From assembly GCA_965276955.1 (NCBI GenBank), contig CBDIBP010000041.1, forward strand, positions 62,001 through 126,000: a stretch of 64,000 bases of DNA, written 5' to 3'. The notes below the pieces were generated by a model that searched no databases, was not told where the DNA came from, and was given only the letters and a program-made list of their open reading frames with translations. Positions 1-9,274 of this stretch are shown here, piece by piece. Position 1 is the first letter of the stretch, and the number at the start of each line of letters is the position of its first letter. The position numbers and the translations under genes were made by a program. The stretch is from JABDEZ01 sp965276955 (GTDB taxonomy: Bacteria; Bacteroidota; Bacteroidia; Chitinophagales; Chitinophagaceae).

Positions 1-576
1 TTGGTATTCAACCGGATAAGCGTGTGCAGCCAATAGTGTTGCTTTAATTGATACTGTAGAATTTTCTTTCAATTTGCGTATCACACGCAGCATTTTCAGT
101 TCAGCTTCCAGGTTCAGCCCATAGCCACTTTTTATCTCTATAGCGCCGGTTCCGCTTGCAACTACTTCGCGGAGACGTTTTTGCGCCTGCTCATATAAAA
201 CTTCTTCCGAGGTCTCATTCAGTTTTCGGGCAGAGTTTAAGATGCCGCCACCGCGGCGTGCTATTTCTTCATAGCTCAACCCCTTAATGCGATCTACGAA
301 CTCACCATCTCTTGGTCCCGCATATACCAAGTGGGTATGCGAATCGCACCAGGCAGGTAGCACACTCTGTCCTGTACAATCAATGATACTGTCCATTGTT
401 GCTTCAGGTAGCGAGGTCATATCACCGAAGCTATCTATGATATCATTCTCTATCAGCAACCAGGCATCAGCTAAGGATGGTATATTGTCCATATCCTTTC
501 CATATACTCGTGTTCTATTCTCGTTAGAACCTTCTGTTTGGTATAGGTTTTGGATATTAGTGAGTAGCAAGCGCAT
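1..576 (-). CDS. hutI: Imidazolonepropionase, 3' end beyond the window
   Basis: Hydrolyses 4-imidazolone-5-propanoate to N-formimino-glutamate in cytosolic histidine degradation. 192 codons are visible, from the ATG at 574-576; the C-terminal half lies off the left edge. The metal-site motif DSHTHLVYAG and the following GEFVDRIKGLSYEEIARRGGG block are characteristic of HutI within the amidohydrolase superfamily. The segment IKSGYGL, also typical of the family, follows. It lies 32 bases behind the peptidase gene on the same strand. No other hut gene is visible. The call rests on motif recognition and is firm. Confidence 0.93.
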   Translation of the reverse strand, partial: MRLLLTNIQNLYQTEGSNENRTRVYGKDMDNIPSLADAWLLIENDIIDSFGDMTSLPEATMDSIIDCTGQSVLPAWCDSHTHLVYAGPRDGEFVDRIKGLSYEEIARRGGGILNSARKLNETSEEVLYEQAQKRLREVVASGTGAIEIKSGYGLNLEAELKMLRVIRKLKENSTVSIKATLLAAHAYPVEYQ

Positions 577-608
577 AATGAATTTTGTAAATATATTTTA
601 TTGAAGTG

Positions 609-2756
609 TTACTTTAGGTATAGGTCAAAGTAATCGGTTATTTTTTGCATTAGGTGCACCCTGTCCTTACCTCGCACATTATGCTCATGCCCAGGATATA
701 CGAAGTAGTCGACCTGCACAGCTTCATCTATGCTTTTCTTAATAAAGTCTATACTGTGCTGCCATACTACTGTATTATCTGCCGTACCATGTATTAGCAA
801 TAGCTTGCCTTTCAGGTTTTTCACTTTGTCCAGCAGATTGGCGTTTGCATAGCCCTCCGGGTTTTGTTGTGGCGTACTCATGTATCGTTCGGTATACATT
901 ACCTCATACATTTTCCAGTCCATTACCGGGCCACCTGCTACAGCAGCTTTAAAAATATCCGGGTGCTTCAGCATGATGGATGTGGTCATGAACCCTCCAA
1001 AACTCCATCCATGCAGGCCCATACGGTCAGCATCCAGATAGGGTAGGCTTTTCAGGTACTTTACACCTACAAGCTGATCTTTTATTTCCACATCACCCAA
1101 GTGCTTATATGTTGCCTGTTCAAATTTCAAACCCCTGTTCCAACTGCCCCGTCCATCCATAGTGAATACTATATAGCCTTTCTGTGCCATATACTCATAC
1201 CACAGGTTGCCACTTTCCGGGAACGAATTGTGTACCAACTGCACATTAGGCCCGTTGTACAGATAAACTATAACAGGGTATTTCTTGTTCTTATCAAAAT
1301 TTATGGGAAGTATCAATTTGCCATACAGTGGCGTCCCGTCATCAGCTTTCAATGTTATATTCTTTATCTCAGGACGGTCGTAGTCTTTTAAAGGGTCACT
1401 TGAGGTAAGTAAAGTTTTTGCATAGTTACCATTCGTTTCCCTTACCACAGTTTTCCTTGGCGTACCGGGGCCATTATATACGTCAAGCACATACTTACCG
1501 TCTTCGCTACATATTGCAGTATGCATACCTTGTCCTTTATCTACACGCTCCATTCTGCCATTTTTTAGGCTCACTGTATAGATATGTTTTTCCAATGGAG
1601 ACTCTTTCGCTGTTGTTATAATGAGTTGATCTTCAGCTTTGTTATAACCTGTTATCTCATTCACTACCCAATCCCCTGAGGTTAGCTTTCGTACCAGTTT
1701 GCCATTTGTATGATATAGATACAAATGTTCATACCCATCACGCTCGCTCCACCAAACAAATTCATTATTATGCCCCGGTAAAAAGTATAGCGGGTGTGTC
1801 GGGTGCACATACTTGTTGCTGGTCTCATCAAACAAGGTCTCTACAAATGCTCCATTCTCCGCATTATACTTGTTGAGCCACAAATGGTTCTGGTCCCTGT
1901 TCAATATTGCTATGTAGATATATTTCTCATCCGGGCTCCAGGTCACCGCCGTCAGGTATTGGTCCTTGGGTGTGCCCGTCTTTAATGTCACTGTGCTACC
2001 TGTGCTCAGGTTATACACGCACAGTGTCACTTGGTGAGACGTTCCTCCCGCCATAGGATACTTTATAATATCGGCGTGCGCAGGTACAGTATCCCATTTT
2101 ACAATGGGGTAGTCGTTCACCATACTTTGGTCCATGCGGTAGTAAGCCAGGTAGCTGCCCATGGGCGAGAAAAATATACCGGTCTCTATACCAAATTCAT
2201 TTCTGTGCACAGCTTGTCCGTTCACTATATCCTTATTTCCCTCGTTGGTTACCTGTACTGCTTTTTTGTTTTTGTCTACCATCCACAGATTATTGTCTAC
2301 GGTATATGCAATAAGGCGATGTTTGTCGTAGGTAACATTCTCTGCATTGGCAGGCAGGGTTGCCCAAGAGCTCCAGTTAAAACCTCCGGCAGTTTGCAGT
2401 CCCAGCGTTACGTTATTGTCTTTGGTAAAATACACGTAGTCTTCGTCCAGCCACTTTATTGCAGGCAGGGCTTTGTACTTCCCGTTCAGTGAGCTGGCCA
2501 AACCGTTCACCGTCAATACAGTATCTTTTTTATTAGAAGGGAAAGTTATGGAGGTCCATATATCACCATCAGGGCTTTTTTCTATCTGGTATAGTTTGTC
2601 TTTTACCGGCTGCCACGATGGTTGTTTTATGCTTTGCGGGGCAAGCGTAGTGCTCATGCCATTAGTGGCCTCCGTAATAGTAAATAGTTTTTTTTGTGCG
2701 AGCGCTGAAGTAGTAACTATAAATACTGCGCAGGCGGGTAACAATATGTGCTTCAT
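609..2756 (-). CDS. Prolyl oligopeptidase family (S9B, DPP-IV-like) serine peptidase
   Basis: Secreted or periplasmic peptidase that probably removes X-Pro dipeptides from peptides. The ATG at 2754-2756 is preferred over one 13 codons upstream because it starts directly with a signal peptide (MKHILLP...ALAQ, about residues 1-20). Residues about 30-480 form the DPP-IV N-terminal beta-propeller. The alpha/beta-hydrolase domain follows, with the nucleophile in GWSFGG (Ser about 585), Asp in GTADNTV (about 660) and His in GHEHNVRG (about 692). At 715 residues it has the usual family length. It is followed by hutI on the same strand, which fits amino acid salvage. Exact substrate preference cannot be read from sequence. 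Confidence 0.93.
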   Translation of the reverse strand: MKHILLPACAVFIVTTSALAQKKLFTITEATNGMSTTLAPQSIKQPSWQPVKDKLYQIEKSPDGDIWTSITFPSNKKDTVLTVNGLASSLNGKYKALPAIKWLDEDYVYFTKDNNVTLGLQTAGGFNWSSWATLPANAENVTYDKHRLIAYTVDNNLWMVDKNKKAVQVTNEGNKDIVNGQAVHRNEFGIETGIFFSPMGSYLAYYRMDQSMVNDYPIVKWDTVPAHADIIKYPMAGGTSHQVTLCVYNLSTGSTVTLKTGTPKDQYLTAVTWSPDEKYIYIAILNRDQNHLWLNKYNAENGAFVETLFDETSNKYVHPTHPLYFLPGHNNEFVWWSERDGYEHLYLYHTNGKLVRKLTSGDWVVNEITGYNKAEDQLIITTAKESPLEKHIYTVSLKNGRMERVDKGQGMHTAICSEDGKYVLDVYNGPGTPRKTVVRETNGNYAKTLLTSSDPLKDYDRPEIKNITLKADDGTPLYGKLILPINFDKNKKYPVIVYLYNGPNVQLVHNSFPESGNLWYEYMAQKGYIVFTMDGRGSWNRGLKFEQATYKHLGDVEIKDQLVGVKYLKSLPYLDADRMGLHGWSFGGFMTTSIMLKHPDIFKAAVAGGPVMDWKMYEVMYTERYMSTPQQNPEGYANANLLDKVKNLKGKLLLIHGTADNTVVWQHSIDFIKKSIDEAVQVDYFVYPGHEHNVRGKDRVHLMQKITDYFDLYLK

Positions 2757-2816
2757 GTTGGCTCCCGTTATGTATTTGGTTGGGATAGCAAACATAAAGT
2801 TTATAGCGCATAATAT

Positions 2817-4436
2817 CTATTGCCTGTTCATGGCCAGGTAATTTTTCTGGGACACCGGAAGCATAACAATGAACGTAGTCCCCATGCCCGGTTTGCTATG
2901 TGCGGTAATGGTGCCATGGTGTATATCTGCAACCTTCTTGCATACTGCCAGCCCTATACCCGTACCCTCGTACTCTGTTTTAGTGTGCAGCCGCTGGAAT
3001 ATCATGAATATCCTATCCAGGTATACCTCGTCAAATCCTATTCCATTATCCTGCACTGTTATTTTACAGAATATCTCATTTTCCCAATAGCGTGGGTCGC
3101 CTAATACAGAAAATTTACGACCAGGTATATTTAAAGGGTCGGCCGGAAGGTCTTTCCCTTTTACATATACTGATGAGATATGCACTTCTGGTATGGCATC
3201 CGGTTTCCTGAACTTTATGGCATTTGCCAAAAGGTTGAAGAACAATTGGCCTAACTGGCTGGCATTTGCTTCTATAACGGGCAGCCTGTCTGTACGTACT
3301 TGTGCGTGTGTGGTTATGATAAGCACTTCCAGGTCAGATAGTACGCCATTCACAACTTCATTCACATCTACCTTTGCAAATGCAGTTTGGTCGGTGGTCA
3401 GCTTTGAGAGGTCAAGGATGTCATCTATCAGCTTTTGCATGCGTACAGATGCGTTCTGTATCTTTTCAAGATATAATTTGCCTTTGTCGTTGAGCACATG
3501 CTTTTGTTCCGCATCCAGCATGGACGAGAATGTACTTATTTTCCTCAACGGTTCCCGCAGGTCATGCGATGCTATAGATGCAAATTTTTCAAGTTCTTTG
3601 TTCGTGGCTTCAAGCGCTTGTGTTTTGATAAGTAGCTCCTGCTCCGCCTTTTTTATTTCTGTTACATCCTGGGCTGTGCCTATCAGTGTCATCTCACCTC
3701 TGGCGTTGGTCAGTACCTGGCCTTTGGCATGGTTGCCATTTTTTAAAATGATCCTGTGGTAGAATTCAGGGAATTTCTTTGTGGCGATAGCCTGGTCTAT
3801 CATTTGCTGCAGGTATTCTTTGTCTTCAGGGTGTATCAGGTCCAGGTAGGTTTGATACATTAGTGGCACATCGTTGTCCACATCAAATACTTCTCGCAGT
3901 GTTTGCGACCAGGTCACTTCATTTTTCAGCATGTCCCATTGCCAGTTTCCCAATCGTGCTATGCTTTGCGATTCTGAAAGCAGTTCATTATTTATAAGTA
4001 ATTGTTCCTCCACCTTTTTTCTGCGCTCCACTTCATCTTCAAGTTGTGCAGAGGTCTTTAAGGAAAAGGCAATAGGCATCATCTTGATAAGATAGTATAC
4101 AGTGACCCAACTAATGATACCTGTCCCGAACCTAATAAGTGCGCTAACCCGATAGTAGGGATACCAGAAGATGATGGCATCAACGAGGTGCGTAGTGCCG
4201 CAGGCGAGAATGAATGCGGCAAATAAAAAGTAAATACGCTCGAAACGGACGTTCTGTTTCTTTGCTATATACCTGACAATGATAACAGGCATGGCAAAAT
4301 AGGCCGACCAAATGAGCAGATCGCTAATAATATAAAGCCATCCGTGAAAGTCGGTCCAGTGCCCGCAATGCCACCGGGGTGGAAAATCTGCAGTGCTGAA
4401 CAAATTATTGAAAAATTCCGCAACTTGGCCCATCAC
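2817..4436 (-). CDS. Histidine kinase with ethylene-receptor-like membrane domain and PAS domain
   Basis: 539-residue membrane sensor kinase. Residues about 30-120 form three membrane helices resembling the ethylene-binding domain of plant ETR1. Asp39, Tyr46, Pro50, Ile76, Cys79 and His83 fall at the same relative spacing as ETR1 Asp25, Tyr32, Pro36, Ile62, Cys65 and His69; Cys65 and His69 bind copper in ETR1. ETR1 Ile35 is Met here. A coiled linker leads to a PAS domain (about 155-260), a HisKA domain with phospho-accepting His291 in SHDLREP, and an HATPase with N (LLANAIKF), G1 (DNGIGF) and G2 (GTGIGLA) boxes. No receiver domain or adjacent response regulator is seen. The kinase call is firm; ethylene or copper sensing is inference. 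Confidence 0.92.
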   Translation of the reverse strand: MMGQVAEFFNNLFSTADFPPRWHCGHWTDFHGWLYIISDLLIWSAYFAMPVIIVRYIAKKQNVRFERIYFLFAAFILACGTTHLVDAIIFWYPYYRVSALIRFGTGIISWVTVYYLIKMMPIAFSLKTSAQLEDEVERRKKVEEQLLINNELLSESQSIARLGNWQWDMLKNEVTWSQTLREVFDVDNDVPLMYQTYLDLIHPEDKEYLQQMIDQAIATKKFPEFYHRIILKNGNHAKGQVLTNARGEMTLIGTAQDVTEIKKAEQELLIKTQALEATNKELEKFASIASHDLREPLRKISTFSSMLDAEQKHVLNDKGKLYLEKIQNASVRMQKLIDDILDLSKLTTDQTAFAKVDVNEVVNGVLSDLEVLIITTHAQVRTDRLPVIEANASQLGQLFFNLLANAIKFRKPDAIPEVHISSVYVKGKDLPADPLNIPGRKFSVLGDPRYWENEIFCKITVQDNGIGFDEVYLDRIFMIFQRLHTKTEYEGTGIGLAVCKKVADIHHGTITAHSKPGMGTTFIVMLPVSQKNYLAMNRQ

Positions 4437-4487
4437 TTAAAATTATGGAAACCGCGAAAAAAAATGTTCAAAAAAGAGCACTTTTTT

Positions 4488-5912
4488 TTAGCATTCGCTC
4501 AAACTTATAGGCAATTGCAGTGCAAGTCCGCCTTCTGCGGTCTCCTTATATTTGTGATTCATGTCCAGTGCGGTCTCCCACATAGTGTTCACAACTGCAT
4601 CAAGGGAAACACGGGCATTTTCAGGGTCGCTTTGTAATGCAAGTTGCGAGGCTGTTATAGCCTTGATGGCCCCCATAGTATTGCGCTCTATACATGGTAC
4701 TTGTACCAGGCCTCCTATAGGGTCGCAGGTTAGGCCCAGGTGATGCTCCATAGCTATTTCTGCAGCCATAAGGCATTGCTGTACTGTGCCACCCATGCTT
4801 TCTGTAAGTGCCGCAGCAGCCATTGATGATGATACACCAATTTCAGCCTGGCAGCCACCCATAGCAGCTGATAGGGTAGCGCCCTTTTTAAATATACTGC
4901 CTATCTCCGATGCCGTGAGCAGGAACTTTACGATCTTGTCATCATCATTACCATCGCAAAACGCAATAAAATATTGCAGCACTGCTGGTACTACGCCTGC
5001 AGCGCCATTGGTTGGTGCCGTTACCACCCGGCTAAAGGAGGCGTTCTCTTCATTTACCGCCAGCGCAAAACAGCTCACCCAGTCCAGGGTGTAGCTAAAT
5101 GTTGGGTTACCGCTTTTTATCACTTCCAGCCATTCGCTATGGTTACTATATGTTTTATCTTTCGTCAGGCGTTTATTCAGCAGCGATGCTCTGCGGGTCA
5201 CGTTCAGGCCGCCGGGCAGTTGGCCACCTATGTGCACACCCCTGTATATACAATCGCGCATGGTATGCCATATGTTCAGTACGCCTTTCTTTGTTTCTTC
5301 TTCGCTGCGCCATGTTTTTTCATTCTCCATCACTACGCCAGAGATGTTCAGTCCCGATACTTTGGTCCAGTTCAGCAACTCGTCCGCATTTTCTATGGGG
5401 TAGGGCAGCCCCTTGGCATCGGTACCGCCAGCTGTTTCGCCTTCTTTTACTACAAAGCCACCTCCAATAGAGTAAAAAGTTTCGGCCACTTCCATCCCAT
5501 CTTCAAAGGTGCATAAAAATGTAAGCGCATTAGGATGGTAAGGCAGACTTTCATTGAACAAGAAAACCACATCTTCGTCCGGGATAAAGCGTATTTCTTG
5601 TGTTCCGCCCAGCAGTAGTTTTTGTTCTGCAGCTATTTGCTGCAGGCGCGGCGTTATTTGCGCCACGTCAAATGTTACAGGGTCCTCGCCACATATGCCC
5701 AGTATCACAGCTACATCGGTACCATGGCCTTTGCCGGTCTTTGCTAAAGAGCCATAGAGCAATATTTTTACTGATCTTACCTTTGCCGAACTATACTGTT
5801 GCAAGCCCGATACAAATCTCTGGGCTGCCCGCCATGGGCCAAGGGTATGCGAACTGCTGGGACCAATACCAATTTTGAAGATATCGAATACTGAAATGCT
5901 TTCTCGTGCCAC
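4488..5912 (-). CDS. sdaA: L-serine ammonia-lyase (iron-sulfur L-serine dehydratase), single chain
   Basis: Converts L-serine to pyruvate and ammonia in the cytosol using a [4Fe-4S] cluster. The start ESISVFDIFKIGIGPSSSHT is the classic SdaA N-terminus (beta domain). The C-terminal alpha domain carries GAAGVVPAVL and the cysteines expected for the cluster in GGCQAEIGVSSS, GLTCDPIGG and VPCIERN. At 474 residues it is a fused alpha/beta single-chain enzyme, as in Proteobacteria and Bacteroidota. No ACT domain is visible. It stands alone between the kinase and fasciclin genes on the same strand. Confidence 0.95.
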   Translation of the reverse strand: MARESISVFDIFKIGIGPSSSHTLGPWRAAQRFVSGLQQYSSAKVRSVKILLYGSLAKTGKGHGTDVAVILGICGEDPVTFDVAQITPRLQQIAAEQKLLLGGTQEIRFIPDEDVVFLFNESLPYHPNALTFLCTFEDGMEVAETFYSIGGGFVVKEGETAGGTDAKGLPYPIENADELLNWTKVSGLNISGVVMENEKTWRSEEETKKGVLNIWHTMRDCIYRGVHIGGQLPGGLNVTRRASLLNKRLTKDKTYSNHSEWLEVIKSGNPTFSYTLDWVSCFALAVNEENASFSRVVTAPTNGAAGVVPAVLQYFIAFCDGNDDDKIVKFLLTASEIGSIFKKGATLSAAMGGCQAEIGVSSSMAAAALTESMGGTVQQCLMAAEIAMEHHLGLTCDPIGGLVQVPCIERNTMGAIKAITASQLALQSDPENARVSLDAVVNTMWETALDMNHKYKETAEGGLALQLPISLSEC

Positions 5913-5926
5913 TACTATATATATTG

Positions 5927-5960
5927 AAAAAAAGAAGGGTGGAGATAAACTCCACCCTTC
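5927..5960 (-). terminator. Rho-independent terminator of the fasciclin gene
   Basis: Perfect 11-bp stem (5934-5944 with 5950-5960) around a 5-base loop. On the minus strand it is followed by a run of seven T. It sits 26 bases behind the fasciclin stop codon, so it should isolate that gene from sdaA. Confidence 0.85.
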
Positions 5961-5985
5961 AAAGATACTATGATCGATCTATAAT

Positions 5986-6540
5986 TTAAGGCATCAATAC
6001 TTTATCAATTACGTGTATCACACCGTTGCTCTGGTATACGTCCTTGATAGTTACTTTAGCAACGCCGCCTTTTGAATCTTTGATCTCCAGGTACTTGCCT
6101 TTCATCATTACTGTAAGTGATTCGCCATTTACAGTGGTAAGCATTGCACTGCCGCCACCTGCTTTTATTTTGGCCGCAATAGCTTTAGAATCCATTTTGC
6201 CGGCCACTACATGGTAAGTAAGTATAGATGTAAGTGTAGCCTTGTTCTCTGGTTTTACAAGGTTGTCTACGGTACCTTTTGGCAGTTTGTTAAAAGCTTC
6301 ATTGGTTGGTGCAAATACGGTAAATGGTCCGGCGCCTTCCAGTGTTTCTACCAGGCCTGCTGCCTTTACTGCTGCTACCAGTGTAGTGTGGTCTTTTGAG
6401 TTTACCGCATTCTCTACGATGTTCTTACTTGGGTACATTGCTGCGCCACCTACCATTACAGTTTTTTGTGCAAAGGTAGTTGCACTGTTACCAGCTATCA
6501 GGGCTATTGCCATTACCGGTATTAAAAAGATACGTTTCAT
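5986..6540 (-). CDS. Secreted fasciclin (FAS1) domain protein
   Basis: 184 residues with a signal peptide (MKRIFLIPVMAIALIAGNSATTFAQ) and a single FAS1 domain. The H1 motif is GPFTVFAPTNEAF and the H2-like end is NGVIHVIDKVLMP. FAS1 domains mediate adhesion or ligand binding outside the cytoplasmic membrane; the partner is unknown. It is monocistronic, with its own terminator directly downstream and about 165 bases of AT-rich upstream sequence. I see no lipobox. Confidence 0.92.
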   Translation of the reverse strand: MKRIFLIPVMAIALIAGNSATTFAQKTVMVGGAAMYPSKNIVENAVNSKDHTTLVAAVKAAGLVETLEGAGPFTVFAPTNEAFNKLPKGTVDNLVKPENKATLTSILTYHVVAGKMDSKAIAAKIKAGGGSAMLTTVNGESLTVMMKGKYLEIKDSKGGVAKVTIKDVYQSNGVIHVIDKVLMP

Positions 6541-6706
6541 AAAACTTAGGTTTTGTTTGGTTAGTTAATTGTTTTGACACTATTACTAACGTAGGGTTGT
6601 GATATTTGGATTTGCACTTTGTAATTTTTTTTGTGACAAACCACTTACTTCCATAAATATCAACGATCCTGATCAGTGCATCAAAGGTTTACCAACAGAC
6701 CTATGT

Positions 6707-8494
6707 CTATTGCACGCTTATTAAGAACGGCATAGCCATCATAGCTTTCCCATTCATCTTGCGCAAATTGGCTACTTGTTTGTACCAGTCATAGTCTGTA
6801 CCAAGTTCTTTCTGCACTGCAGCACTCAAAGCTGCCGATGCTCTGTTCCCTTTGAACCTGCGCATGAGTGCATCCAGCTTGTCTCCTGGTTCTGGGTAGG
6901 TCACTACTCTGTAGTCGCTCACTTTCGCCAGTTTTGATGCACTTACTAAGGCACGGTCCAGGTTGCCAAGCGCATCTACCAGGTGTATGGCCAATGCTGC
7001 TTTACCTGTCCATACTCGGCCCTGCGCTATGCTGTCCACATCGGCCACGCTTATCTTACGGCCAGTGCTTACCCTGCTTTTGAACATAGAATAGAAGGTA
7101 TCTATCGATGCCTGCATACGTGTAGCTTCATTGGCTGTAAGCGGCCTTGTTGCTGTAGGGAAGTCGGCATAGGGTGCAGTTTTTACCTCATCAAAAGACA
7201 CACCCAGTTTATTTTTCAATAACCCTTCAAAGTTGAATAGTACGCTGAAAACGCCTATGCTCCCGGTTATAGTGTTTGGCAAGGCAAACACACTATCAGC
7301 ATGGCAGGCTATGAAGTATCCGCCCGATGCTGCATAGTCGCCCATAGATACTACTACGGGTTTCTTTTTGCGCAGCAGGTCCAGTTCGCGCAGTATCACA
7401 TCGCTGGCAAGGCCACTGCCCCCAGGGCTGTTCACACGCAGTACCACAGCTTTTATCTTATCATTGTTCTTTAGTTTCCTTATCGATTCTACCAGTGTTT
7501 TCGAGCCTATCTCGTAGTCATCGTCTGCCTCGCCATCACTTATCTCACCTTCTGCAAATAGTATAGCTATTTTGTTCTCATTTAGTTCATTCACTGCAGC
7601 TTTCACAGTGCTGGTATAGTCATCTACGCTCACATACTTCAGTTCGTCTTTTTCTTTCTGTCCTGTTTTTGTGCGCAGGCGCTGCTCCACCTCATCCCAG
7701 TACAGCAAACCATCAACCAGTTTGTATTTCAGCGCATCCTGTGGGAACTGTATGGCCCCTGTAGCTGTCCAATTATTGAAGGTGGCAGTATCCGTATGTG
7801 CATGCATTGCAGCAGCGCTGGCAAATTCGCTCCATAGATCGTGCTGGTAAGCTTGTATCTGCAGGCGATTAGGCTCACTTATTTTATCGGCCCTGAAGGG
7901 TTCGGTTGCGCTTTTGAATTTACCGGCATAGTATATCTCTGGTTGCACTTCCAGTTTTTCAAGTGTTGTTTTAAAGAAAGGCATTACTGTAGCAAAGCCT
8001 TTTATTTCTATACCACCTACCGGGTTCAGGTAAATACTATCTGCAACCGATGCTATATAATATGCCCCTTGAGATATGCCTTCTCCATAGGCGTATATCG
8101 TTTTGCCCGATGTTTTAAAATCGGCAAGGGCCATGCGCAACTGCTGTAAAGTGGCCCAGCCGTTGGGGCTGCCACCCAGCTTTATAAGAATGGCTTTTAT
8201 CTTATCGTCCGTTTTAGCATGTTCAATAGCTTGGGTAAGGTCGTACAACCCTGCAGCATATGCCGCCTCGTTGTTCAGTGCCGCAAATGAATTGCTCATT
8301 CCTTGTTCGTGGTACTTCCGCGCTACATCTACCACAAGTATACTTGAGGCGTTTATCTTAGCCTCTTTTCCTTCAGAAGAGGAGGCTTTTGATACCAGGC
8401 CTATAACTACACCCATGATAAGCCCCACTACTATCACCCCGGCAATGATCATAGCCAGCAATGAAGCGAAAAACATTTTAAAGAATTGTTTCAT
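6707..8494 (-). CDS. sppA: Signal peptide peptidase SppA, 67 kDa type (protease IV)
   Basis: Membrane-bound serine protease that degrades cleaved signal peptides. The ATG at 8492-8494 is chosen because the hydrophobic anchor MKQFFKMFFASLLAMIIAG begins there; an upstream ATG would place a promoter-like element inside the gene. 595 residues with two tandem SppA domains: the N-terminal half has the general-base lysine region (about 190-210) and the C-terminal half has the nucleophile segment MGDYAASGGYFIAC. This is the expected long-form architecture. It is divergent from folK across a short promoter region. Confidence 0.94.
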   Translation of the reverse strand: MKQFFKMFFASLLAMIIAGVIVVGLIMGVVIGLVSKASSSEGKEAKINASSILVVDVARKYHEQGMSNSFAALNNEAAYAAGLYDLTQAIEHAKTDDKIKAILIKLGGSPNGWATLQQLRMALADFKTSGKTIYAYGEGISQGAYYIASVADSIYLNPVGGIEIKGFATVMPFFKTTLEKLEVQPEIYYAGKFKSATEPFRADKISEPNRLQIQAYQHDLWSEFASAAAMHAHTDTATFNNWTATGAIQFPQDALKYKLVDGLLYWDEVEQRLRTKTGQKEKDELKYVSVDDYTSTVKAAVNELNENKIAILFAEGEISDGEADDDYEIGSKTLVESIRKLKNNDKIKAVVLRVNSPGGSGLASDVILRELDLLRKKKPVVVSMGDYAASGGYFIACHADSVFALPNTITGSIGVFSVLFNFEGLLKNKLGVSFDEVKTAPYADFPTATRPLTANEATRMQASIDTFYSMFKSRVSTGRKISVADVDSIAQGRVWTGKAALAIHLVDALGNLDRALVSASKLAKVSDYRVVTYPEPGDKLDALMRRFKGNRASAALSAAVQKELGTDYDWYKQVANLRKMNGKAMMAMPFLISVQ

Positions 8495-8522
8495 GATATT
8501 TGTTTCGCATTTTAATGCGGAA

Positions 8523-8530
8523 CAAATATA
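8523..8530 (-). promoter_or_regulatory. Bacteroidota -7 promoter element for sppA
   Basis: The minus strand reads TATATTTG, an exact match to the phylum consensus TAnnTTTG, about 30 bases before the chosen sppA start. No clean -33 TTTG is present. A perfect 10-bp palindrome, ACTAATTAGT, lies at 8551-8560 just upstream and could be an operator. Confidence 0.5.
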
Positions 8531-8602
8531 CATTGCATAATAGTAAAGCCACTAATTAGTTGCACTAATGATCAGGGGATTTAAAAGGTTATTTTTCTCC
8601 GT

Positions 8603-8610
8603 TACCTTTG
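8603..8610 (+). promoter_or_regulatory. Bacteroidota -7 promoter element for folK
   Basis: TACCTTTG followed by C matches TAnnTTTG exactly and ends nine bases before the folK ATG at 8620, implying a very short leader. The -33 element is not obvious. Confidence 0.5.
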
Positions 8611-8619
8611 CCCGTCAAA

Positions 8620-9102
8620 ATGAATAAAGTATACTTACTACTGGGCAGCAATGCCGGGCATAGGGAAGCCCTTTTAGACGATGCTGAAGTGCAGATAACG
8701 GCTACGTGTGGCGCTATTACCGCCAGCTCCTCTACCTACCAAACGGCCGCATGGGGTATGGAGAACCAGGAACCATTTTTAAATAAAGTGATCCTTATAG
8801 AAACTCCTTTGCTACCCTTACCACTTTTAGCAGCTATACAGCAGATAGAAGATAACCTGGGGCGCCAGCGCAGTATACTATGGGGCCCACGCACATTGGA
8901 TATTGATATATTGTTTTATAATGACGATATCATATCCCTGCCCGATCTTAAAGTGCCGCATCCGTTCTTGCAGAAACGCCGCTTTACCCTGGTACCAATG
9001 GCAGAAATAGCGGCAGACATGCTGCACCCCTTACTGCATAAGACCATAGCACAACTTTTGGCAACATGCGAGGATACACTTGAGGTGAGTATCAAGCCTT
9101 AG
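8620..9102 (+). CDS. folK: 2-amino-4-hydroxy-6-hydroxymethyldihydropteridine pyrophosphokinase
   Basis: Transfers pyrophosphate from ATP to hydroxymethyl-dihydropterin in folate synthesis (cytosolic). The N-terminal YLLLGSNAG and the family signature GPRTLDIDILFYND are both present, as is the PHP(F) motif (VPHPFLQKRRF). 160 residues is normal for a stand-alone HPPK. The ATG at 8620 is preferred over an upstream in-frame TTG, which would lie within the predicted promoter. No other folate gene is adjacent. Confidence 0.95.
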   Translation: MNKVYLLLGSNAGHREALLDDAEVQITATCGAITASSSTYQTAAWGMENQEPFLNKVILIETPLLPLPLLAAIQQIEDNLGRQRSILWGPRTLDIDILFYNDDIISLPDLKVPHPFLQKRRFTLVPMAEIAADMLHPLLHKTIAQLLATCEDTLEVSIKP

Positions 9103-9274
9103 TCGAAGTTGTAATATTTTTTGAGAATTGCATAAGGGCCAAAACTTACCATTTAAACCTTCCATAGGGTGTTATTGTTAAAAGTAATAAGCAGATAAAG
9201 TTGAATTAACACCTTTGCATGATATTTGCATAAAGTAACGGATCCTACTGTAAAGGCAGGAAAAATATAGTAAT

